From assembly GCA_035771165.1 (NCBI GenBank), contig JAWNZC010000351.1:8811501-8875500 (forward strand): a stretch of DNA of 64,000 nt, written 5' to 3'. The stretch's first letter is position 1, and each line of letters starts with the position of its first letter. Shown piece by piece: positions 57,001 to 64,000 of the stretch. The position numbers and the translations under genes were made by a program. This DNA comes from Paragorgia papillata. Taxonomy: Eukaryota > Cnidaria > Anthozoa > Scleralcyonacea > Coralliidae. The notes beneath the pieces are model-generated. The model searched no databases. It saw nothing but the letters and a program-made list of their open reading frames with translations, and was not told the origin of the DNA.

Positions 57001-58245
57001 GTAGTAATAGTTGTTGCGTGTAGGGATGAAAGTAGTAATAGTTGTTGCATGTAGAGATGAAAGTAGTAATAGTTGTTGCATGTAGAGATGAAATTAGTAA
57101 TAGTTGTTGCATGTAGGGATGAAAGTAGTAATAGTTGTTGCATGTAGGGATGAAAGTAGTAATAGTTGTTGCATGTAGAGATGAAAGTAGTAATAGTTGT
57201 TGCATGTAGGGATGAAAGTAGTAATAGTTGTTGCGTGTAGGGATGAAAGTAGTAATAGTTGTTGCATGTAGGGATGAAAGTAGTAATAGTTGTTGCATGT
57301 AGGGATGAAAGTAGTAGTAGTTGTTGCATGTAGGGTTGAAAGTAGTTATAGTTGTTGCATGTAGGGATGAAAGTAGTAATAGTTGTTGCATGTAGGGATG
57401 AAAGTAGTTATAGTTGTTGCATGTAGGGATGAAAGTAGTAGTAGTTGTTGCATGTAGGGTTGAAAGTAGTTATAGTTGTTGCATGTAGGGATGAAAGTAG
57501 TAATAGTTGTTGCATGTAGGGATGAAAGTAGTAATAGTTGTTGCATGTAGGGATGAAAGTAGTAATAGTTGTTGCATGTAGGGATGAAAGTAGTAGTAGT
57601 TGTTGCATGTAGGGATGAAAGTAGTAGTAGTTGTTGCATGTAGGGATGAAAGTAGTAATAGTTGTTGCATGTAGGGATGAAAGTAGTAATAGTTGTTGCA
57701 TGTAGGGATGAAAGTAGTAATAGTTGTTGCATGTAGGGATGAAAGTAGTAGTAGTTGTTGCATGTAGGGATGAAAGTAGTAGTAGTTGTTGCATGTAGGG
57801 ATGAAAGTAGTAATAGTTGTTGCATGTAGGGATGAAAGTAGTAATAGTTGTTGCATGTAGGGATGAAAGTAGTAATAGTTGTTGCGTGTAGGGATGAAAG
57901 TAGTAATAGTTGTTGCATGTAGGGATGAAAGTAGTAGTAGTTGTTGCATGTAGGGATGAAAGTAGTAATAGTTGTTGCATGTAGGGATGAAAGTAGTAAT
58001 AGTTGTTGCATGTAGGGATGAAAGTAGTAATAGTTGTTGCATGTAGGGATGAAAGTAGTAGTAGTTGTTGCATGTAGGGATGAAAGTAGTAGTAGTTGTT
58101 GCATGTAGGGATGAAAGTAGTAATAGTTGTTGCATGTAGGGATGAAAGTAGTAATAGTTGTTGCATGTAGGGATGAAAGTAGTAATGGTTGTTGCATGTA
58201 GGGATGAAAGTAGTAATAGTTATACTGCATGTCGAGATGAAAGTA
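54017..58245. repeat. 31-bp minisatellite, about 136 units
   Basis: The unit reads ATGTAGGGATGAAAGTAGTA then ATAGTTGTTGC. Variants replace TTGC by TTAT, AGGG by AGAG or AGGA, and ATAG by ATGG or GTAG. Variation is lowest at 57300-58230 and highest at 54017-54700. Because 31 is not a multiple of 3, the minus strand cycles through all frames, and none has a stop, which gives long artificial frames (up to 294 residues, period 31: MQQLLLLSSLHATTITTFIP...). It lies in intron 1 of receptor gene 2. Confidence 0.97.
57590..58100. repeat. 155-bp higher-order repeat inside the minisatellite
   Basis: Units with AGTAGTAGTAG occur as pairs at about 57592/57623, 57747/57778, (one at 57933) and 58057/58088, separated by three AGTAGTAATAG units. 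The spacing is 155 bp, i.e. five 31-bp units. Confidence 0.75.
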
Positions 58246-58401
58246 GTAATTATCATTTATAGACCTGGAGCGAGGTATGATATATCATCCCGAGGGGTAA
58301 TATTTCATTGAATTACCCGAGCGAAAGGTCTATAAATTATATATTATATCGAAACAATTAATATTTCCAAAAAAAGCTTAAATAATGTTAATAAAGTTAG
58401 C

Positions 58402-58605
58402 TTAGCTTAAATTTTGTCCGCTTTTCGTTTGTCTGTTTCCATTCTGTTGTCGTCTCAAGGTTTCTGGATGCATTGTTTGTTGCTTTCTTTGTATTTCCTG
58501 AATCCTTATTTTCTTGTAACCTAACAATCTTCTTGTCAACATCTGAATGTTTAGGCGAAACGTTTTCTTATCTCGCCAAACTCCGCCATTGTTGACAGCT
58601 TCGTG
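58402..58605 (-). pseudogene. Crypton-like N-terminal coding scrap (tentative)
   Basis: With one frameshift the minus strand reads MAEFGE, then VDKKIVRLQENKDSGNTKKA and TNNASRNLETTTEWK. The N-T-K-K-A spacing after an acidic start resembles the N-termini of cnidarian Crypton-type (KIAA1958-like) tyrosine recombinase proteins, recalled without a search. No catalytic domain is present. Confidence 0.3.
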
Positions 58606-58626
58606 AATCGTGCGTGACATTCACGC

Positions 58627-58694
58627 GTGGTACCCCGCCACAGCGGGGTATTCGAGTTCGTGTATAACCTCGAATACCCCGCTGTGGCGGGTAA
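58627..58694. repeat. GC-rich hairpin
   Basis: ACCCCGCCACAGCGGGGTAT then TCGAG faces CTCGAATACCCCGCTGTGGC then GGGT. The arm CCACAGCGGGG is also nearly self-complementary. Confidence 0.75.
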
Positions 58695-58769
58695 TTCTAC
58701 GATAAATTAACTGGTCACGTGGTACAAATCAAGCTATATCTCAACTGTAAATTGTCCAGTCAGAGAATA

Positions 58770-59235
58770 TTGGTTATTATATGTAGAGACGAAAGTAGTA
58801 ATAGTTGTTGTATGTAGGGATGAAAGTAGTAATAGTTGGTGTATGTAGGGATGAAAGTAGTAATAGTTGTTGCATGTGGGGATGAAAGTAGTAATAGTTG
58901 TTGCATGTGGGGATGAAAGTAGTAATAGTTATATGTAGAGATGAAAGTAGTAATGGTTGTTATATGTAGGGATGAAAGTAGTAATAGTTGTTGTATGTAG
59001 GGATGAAAGTAGTAATGGTGGTTATATGTAGGGATGCAAGTAGTAATAGTTGTTATATGTAGGGGTGAAAGTAGTAATGGTTGTGTTACTTGCATGTAGG
59101 GATGCAAGTTGTAATGGTTGGTGCATGTGGGATAAAAGTGGTAATGGTTGTTATATGTATGGATTAAAGTAGTAATGGCTGTTGCATGCAGGGATGCAGG
59201 TATAGTAATGGTGGTTACGTGTAGGGATGTAAGTA
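58770..59235. repeat. 31-bp minisatellite, distal degenerate block
   Basis: The same unit continues after the insertion, with growing divergence and length changes (for example AGGGATGCAAGTAGTAATAG). From 59235 to 59400 it decays into GTAGTGGTTGTTACAT words just before receptor 2 exon 2. Confidence 0.9.
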
Positions 59236-59481
59236 ATGGTTGAGATGTAAGTAACATGTAAGTTGTTATATGTAGCGGTTGCATGTAGTGATTGTTACAT
59301 GTAGTGGTTCCGTGCACTGGTTGTTACATGTAGTGGTTACGTATAGTGATTGGTAAATGTAGTGGTTGTTACATGTAATGATTGTTACATTCATTATATA
59401 TGTGGCGCTTACTTAACTGAGACTTTTTTTTCTTGCACGGCACGTTTTAATTTTAGTTTTATTTGTTTACCTTGTTTGCAG

Positions 59482-59639
59482 ACGTTAGAACTTAAACCGG
59501 GTTCTGAAAGTTTCAAGAATTGGCAATCGCCATCATCGCCCGTCTATATGCAGTATTTCATGTTCAATGTCACTAATCCAAATGCCACGGCAAATGGCAG
59601 TAAACCTTCTGTTGAACAAGTGGGACCCTATTCTTACAG
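59482..59639 (+). CDS. Class B scavenger receptor (CD36/SCARB2-like), second coding exon
   Basis: Acceptor TTTACCTTGTTTGCAG. The 158-bp exon reads TLELKPGSESFKNWQSPSSP, VYMQYFMFNVTNPNATANGS and KPSVEQVGPYSYR, ending in phase 2 at TACAG|GTTTGA. FKNW, the VY-x-QF/Y-x-FNVTNP block and V-x-x-VGPYSYR are hallmark positions of the start of the CD36/SCARB1/SCARB2 ectodomain. Three N-glycosylation sequons (NVT, NAT, NGS) fit a luminal or extracellular side. It joins in frame to the 43326 exon. Later exons are not seen between 59640 and 64000, so the gene continues downstream. It is closest in feel to SCARB2/LIMP-2, but orthology cannot be set from two exons. Confidence 0.93.
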
Positions 59640-59900
59640 GTTTGATTGTTCGTTCTTGTGTGATTCACTGTTCATTACACTTGCTGTAAAAATGTATGTA
59701 GGTTGCAGTTTTGAGATGAAAGTCGCGGGTCACACGAGGCCTGGCTTTGTTAAACATAAATAACCCATTCCTGCCTATACTTTCAAAATATAGCCCTCTT
59801 TGTTATTTTACTCTGTCTTATGTTATCACGTTTATAAACGCATGGCTATATATGACATAACCGAAGGTGTCATGTGGTGCAAATCACCCAATCAGAACTC

Positions 59901-59946
59901 CAGTGGCGTGGTGGCAAGTTTCATGCTGGGTGGCCAGATTAGCTTT

Positions 59947-59977
<31 letters not shown>

Positions 59978-60383
59978 AAAAAAAAAGAAAAAAATACATT
60001 ACTGTATTTGATAAATGATCACATTTTTTGTTTTAAAATAACTCAAGTAGCAATATATAATATTGCAACAAACAATGGGTTCCCTGAGAGGCGACGCCAA
60101 TGCGAGCGCCGAAGTAGCGCCAAACGTCTAGGGGGTCGATCCGGAAAGAAACGTCTAGAGTCTCTGATATGCCATTTCCTGCATTTTGGAGTGAGATTTT
60201 ACAGAATTCTGAAGATTATAAAACTTCATAGAAAAGGCAAAAGATTTCAGATCTTTATATCCCACCATTGAAGACCTAGCTATACAAAGAAATAGGTTTA
60301 TTTTGTTACGTTTTGGCGCCCCTTCTGCAACCCCAGCTGGGGGGGCCTTGCCCCCCCCCCCCTCCCCCACCACCACGCCACTG
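59901..60383. mobile_element. hAT-like MITE, 8-bp duplication CAGAACTC
   Basis: CAGTGGCGTGGTGGC opens and CACCACCACGCCACTG closes. CAGAACTC lies exactly on both sides (59893-59900, 60384-60391). Long C runs lie near both ends. Same terminal style as element B (26002-27605). It sits in intron 2 of receptor gene 2. Confidence 0.9.
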
Positions 60384-60683
60384 CAGAACTCACAAAATAC
60401 GTCAGTGTACGAATATTGAATATAGATTACCTATAATGGTAAACGCATGTGAACGGTTTTTATTCACTGCTTAATATGATGTATTGTCAAACGGACGAAC
60501 GAGGTACAAGCAAGTGAGTTTTATGATAGACATTACGAGTGAATGAAGTAATATATCATACACGAGGAGGAGTTTTTCCTCAGGATATCCAAACACCGAG
60601 ACGTAAAAAAAGGTGTTTGGATATTCTGGTGAAACATTCTTCCTAGTGTTTGATTTAGCATTTCAAACAAATCAGTATTTTAC

Positions 60684-61151
60684 AGTGCCTATGAAACGAA
60701 AATTAAGTTTGTCTTATTTGAAAGAACACTTAAAATTATAGAGTAATATATTTTGCAGTTTTTGATTTCCTTGCTTCGTTCTTGAGATATTTTAGTTTGT
60801 TTGATATGTAAATCAAACATTATCTCATTAATCGGAGAAGGTTAGATCTCTTTTCTATTATCAAACCAAATTAATTTGAATGAAGCATGTGGATGTGTTT
60901 CGCCCACAACACTAAACGTGTAGATCTTCAAGTGATTATTATATTTGATAATAGCAAAGATATATGACTTTTTCGATAACTTATTATGCACATGTGACGT
61001 CAAAATGTTTAATTTGAATATCAAACCACAAACAAACTAAAATATCCCAAGAACGAAGCAAGGAAACGAAAAACTGCAAAATATGTTACTCTGCCATTTT
61101 AAGTGTTCGGCTTTCAAATAAGACAAACTTAATTTTCGTTTCATAGGCACT
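60684..61151. mobile_element. Foldback MITE, twin 1 (468 bp)
   Basis: AGTGCCTATGAAACGAAAAT then TAAGTTTGTCTTATTTG is mirrored to 61151. CTTGCTTCGTTCTTGAGATA and its complement lie inside. The centre (minus frame 60842-61024) resembles that of 61581-62042. Confidence 0.8.
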
Positions 61152-61580
61152 TTAAGGGAATATTGAAGTAAACGTTTTCTTAATTTATGTAATTTCTTCC
61201 TCCGATCCAAATCACCGACACTACACTGATTTTGTTTGTGTCTTCTTCGTCAATTATTAATGAGTTTGAGATTATTGTATGGAGCATTTACCATAACGTA
61301 ATTTGTTTATTATATGAGTACTGAGCACTGATCTCTATATAAACTGGATTGCACATCCCGCTCCAAAAATGAAGCCACCGGAGTACCAAGATAGCCGCGA
61401 GGGGAAACTTTGTATGTTTTCGTAGAGACGAAAAGAACTACATTAGAAAATAAGAAATTTTATGCTATGAAGGCAAATACTTTCCCGTACAGACCGAGCA
61501 AGCGATGTTAATAAAGAATTGATTATATGGCTATTGGTTCATTTTAGTTTTTAAGTTTCCAGCGTTGTTTTCGTCTTCGG
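61152..61580. other. Intronic stretch, nothing assigned
   Basis: Lies between the two twin foldbacks; AT-rich, with no coding sequence or complete repeat seen. Confidence 0.45.
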
Positions 61581-62042
61581 ACTAACCTCGACAGTTTTTA
61601 TTGTCTTATATGGAAGAACTTTTGAAATGATAAAGTAACTTCTTTGGAAGATTTTCGCATTTTTGCTTTGTTTCAATTTGAGATATTTCATTTGGTTTGA
61701 TATGGAAATGTCCGGAATTTACGTCACACATGCATAATGACTTATCAGAGAAGGTTATATATCTTTGCGTTCATCAAATAAAACACTAAAGTAAGAATAA
61801 CACGTGTGCGTGTTTCTCCCACAACACCAAACTCCTCGATTTTAAAGGATTTCGTTCGAGAATGAAAGAGATACACAAACTTCTTCGATAAGTCATGCAT
61901 GTGTGACGTAAATTCCGGACATTTGCATATCAAACAATGAAATATCTCAAAAACAAAGCGAAAAAGCGAAAATCTTCCAAAGAAGTTACTTTATCATTTT
62001 AAAAGTTCTTCCAAATAAGACAATAAAAACTGTCGAGGTTAG
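61581..62042. mobile_element. Foldback MITE, twin 2 (462 bp)
   Basis: ACTAACCTCGACAGTTTTTA then TTGTCTTATATGGAAGAAC is mirrored to 62042. AAGATTTTCGCATTTTTGCT and its complement lie inside. The arms differ from twin 1, but the centre, including the minus-strand GVVGETRTR / SVVGETHPH words, is shared. Confidence 0.75.
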
Positions 62043-62254
62043 GGGCACTTTTTCGTGTCGCTTCTTAGCCTTCTTGTTTACACCAGTTCGCCTTTCCCTT
62101 TTATTTGTCGTGTTTTCAGATAAACAGCTTTAAAGAAAACCAGCAGTAATGTTCCAACACATTTTATTGTTCAGAATATTTGAATAGAGATACCTAGTTC
62201 TCTTTTATGTGTATTCAAATCAACTCAGAATTTTTCTCGCCAAAACTTACCGAT

Positions 62255-62330
62255 AGACCGGTCGGTCAATATCAGGGCGCGTATATATAAGCGCCCTGAT
62301 CAATATCGTAAAATCCCGACCGCTCGGGAA
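62255..62330. repeat. Hairpin around GCGCCCTGAT
   Basis: ATCAGGGCGC faces GCGCCCTGAT across GTATATATAA. GACCGGTCGGTC and CCGACCGCTCGGG extend the symmetry. Confidence 0.65.
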
Positions 62331-62394
62331 CCAATCAGCATGTGTCGTTTTGCGTACACACGAGGTTTGAAAAGCTAATTTAAATGCGTGCATA

Positions 62395-63355
62395 TTTAAC
62401 AATTAGACAACGAGCCCGAGTTATAGAAAACGAGGGCGAGTTGTCTAATTGTTTTAGTATAAATTTACCAACAAAAGTTAAATAAATTCTCAACCATAAC
62501 ATATTCTTTGAGGCTCGTTTAATACATTTTTTAACTGACAACAACAAACGTTCAACAGTCATTTCGGACATCTCCTTGGCCCGTACAGTAACTGATGGAA
62601 AAGTAAAGTTTTCTTGCATAATTTAGCATGGATTTTCATGTACAATATTGAAACAATATATATCCACTCATTTGATTTGTAATAGTGACAAAAAGTTGAA
62701 AGAAACATTCAATTTAGCATATAGTTTACATCACGAAATCTTGTCAACAGCAGCGTAATTTTGAAATGTGTTTTGTCTGCAGTTATTTCGTTTTAACACT
62801 TTGAAGCCTGAGGACGAGTCTTTAAGGTTTATTCTGGCTGACGCCAGACGATTTTATTCAGCACAAGGAGAGGTCCAGGCCTCAAAGGGTTAAAACCTAT
62901 CTCTTTAACACTTTGAAGCCTGAGGACGAGTCTTTAAGGTTTATTCTGGCTAACGCCAGACGATTTTATTCAGCAAAGGGAGAGGTCCAGGCCTCAAAGT
63001 GTTAAACGAACACAGATAAACAATTTAACGATCTTACCATTAATAATTTCCATTCTAACCATTTTGTAGCCGTTTTTGTTTTCTGTAGAACGTATTTCTT
63101 CGCCTACTGTAAATGTTTAATTTCTTCTTTCATTTGCCCACTCCGTTATAATTTCGGCGCCATTGTCGCTTAACAGAACAACCGCTGGCTCTAATGATCA
63201 TTGTTCGTGCTATACTACGCAGTTTGTCATTGGTAAATTTTTTTAAAAGAATGACTTTCATTGGTTTATCCCAGAGGTTTATATCACCAATTATAAACTC
63301 CTGCAATAGCCAATGAAATTCGAGGATTTGCATTATAAACTTGTAAGTTTATACC
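62395..63355 (-). repeat. Roughly 0.8-0.95 kb interspersed repeat, copy 2 (inverted)
   Basis: Reverse complement of 34861-35640 with few differences (for example MQILEFHWLLQEFIIGDINL is encoded by both). It is longer because the duplex palindrome element (62793-63005) is inserted at a TTAA that is still empty in copy 1 (GTTTTAAACGACC). The end TAGACAACGAGCCCGAG / CGAGGGCGAGTTGTCTA is palindromic. Confidence 0.8.
62793..63005. repeat. Duplex palindrome element, copy 3
   Basis: TTAACACTTTGAAGCCTGAG opens each monomer, and GGCCTCAAAGNGTTAA closes it. The linker AACCTATCTCTTTAAC is the complement of that in copy 1. The core TTCTGGCTNACGCCAGACGA then TTTTATTC is conserved in reverse orientation. 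TTAA bounds the pair and duplicates the target. Confidence 0.85.
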
Positions 63356-63390
63356 AAAAAAGAACTCAATATAAGTTGGCGACCATCTTT

Positions 63391-63861
63391 AAGCCTGGTT
63401 TCCGTAGAGCCGCCGGCATGTCGGCGTCCTGCTGACCGCAGTCATCGCCAGCAAAGTTGAGAATGTGACTGCGGTGCCTGCGGTTGGTTGGCGAGAAGCT
63501 CGGCGGCGTTGCTGGCACGTGGCTTGAAACAATGATGACATTATTTATGGCGCCTCCTACCCATACTTCGATTGGCTAACACTGATCACATGATGTTAGA
63601 GAGAGAGACGGCTGCTTCGCCAGCATGTCGGCGTCAGACGTTTCCATAAAAAATTCGTAGGCCGTCGGCACCGCAAGAACATTAAAAGTTGAACCATATT
63701 CAACTTTTCTAGTGCCGCCGTCGATGTGACTGCGGCACCGCCGGCACACCGTCGCAATCTGTTCCCATTAAAAATTCCTTGCCGGCGTTAGGTCGCAGGC
63801 TAAGTCGCCGGCAGGACGCTGACAAACCAGCGGCTCTTGCGGCTATATGGAAACCAGGCTT
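63391..63861. mobile_element. MITE with AAGCCTGGTTTCC ends (471 bp)
   Basis: AAGCCTGGTTTCCGTAGAGC then CGC is mirrored by GCGGCTATATGGAAACCAGG then CTT. The interior is unusually GC-rich for the window, with repeated GTCGGCG / GCCGGC and ACTGCGG words on both strands. Confidence 0.8.
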
Positions 63862-64000
63862 TATGAATACGGTGTATTGCGTTTTGGCCGTGAATTACTT
63901 TTTGAAATACTTCAAAAAGGCGATGGCTATATTGAAGTTCCCCAAATACTGACCATGATCGGATCGTGGATCAATTAATAAGTTTATTACCTTTTTTAAT

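Larger units (their letters stand above)
58246..58765. mobile_element. Insertion splitting the minisatellite
   Basis: Unrelated sequence replaces the array for about 520 bp, then the array resumes at about 58770. It contains TTTATAGACCT / AGGTCTATAAA inverted words (58257-58337), a possible coding scrap (58402-58605) and a GC-rich hairpin (58627-58694). Confidence 0.7.
43461..59481 (+). other. Intron 1 of receptor gene 2 (about 16 kb)
   Basis: GTAAGC to TTTACCTTGTTTGCAG, phase 0. It is filled by MITEs, a LINE copy, an RTE-like element and the 31-bp minisatellite listed separately. The unlisted parts (43461-44196, 47706-48256, 48691-49285, 52563-53295) are AT-rich and without coding sequence that I can support. 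Confidence 0.8.

Noticed and set aside
54017..58256. Long minus-strand frames (up to 294 residues) as a repetitive protein gene
   Set aside because: They are produced by a 31-bp minisatellite without stops. Three overlapping frames are equally open and there is no start context, splice signal or non-repeat domain.
59640..64000. Third exon of receptor gene 2
   Set aside because: No segment with flanking splice sites matched the next part of a CD36-family ectodomain. The open frame continuing past 59640 is intron read-through.

Overview
This window is eukaryotic, AT-rich and intron-rich. It is packed with transposon-derived repeats, and only about 3 kb is recognisable exon. The repeat types (Penelope-like elements with a GIY-YIG domain, RTE-like and CR1/L2-like LINEs, hAT/Mutator/mariner/TTAA-type MITEs, tRNA-headed SINE-like sequence, and short palindromes with an AATAAAATCGTCTGGCGTTA core) resemble cnidarian, probably anthozoan, genomes. 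That placement rests on memory of repeat style, not on a marker gene, so it is tentative.

Three host genes can be supported. (1) 3768-10037, + strand: the 3' exons of a CD36/SCARB2-like class B scavenger receptor (end of the ectodomain, last membrane helix, short tail); its 5' part lies before the window. (2) 16503-21093, - strand: a three-exon gene for a predicted 722-residue charged, mostly disordered protein that I do not recognise; all splice phases close. (3) 43326-59639, + strand: the first two coding exons of a second class B scavenger receptor (N-terminal membrane helix and start of the ectodomain), separated by a 16 kb intron and continuing past the window. The two receptors run in the same direction on either side of the unrelated antisense gene, which suggests an old tandem duplication.

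Layout: 1-3.7 kb, MITEs; 3.8-10 kb, receptor 1 exons with mariner-like, LINE and TTAA elements in its introns; 10-16 kb, foldback MITEs; 16.5-21 kb, antisense gene; 21-42 kb, stacked transposon insertions, including a four-deep nest (25.8-27.8 kb) and a LINE/hAT/TTAA nest (38.2-40.2 kb); 42.0-43.3 kb, a Mutator-like non-autonomous element with a perfect 9-bp target duplication, 43 bp upstream of receptor 2's start codon; 43.5-59.5 kb, intron 1 of receptor 2, holding LINE remnants, an RTE-like element and about 4.7 kb of a 31-bp minisatellite; 59.6-64 kb, hAT and foldback elements and the second, inverted copy of a roughly 0.9 kb repeat.

The two receptors would be membrane proteins binding lipids or lipoproteins, but nothing in the sequence shows that they work with the antisense gene. 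The main interest is structural: dated, nested insertions with readable target duplications, a duplex palindromic element whose arms covary, and an intronic satellite that is open in all three antisense frames.
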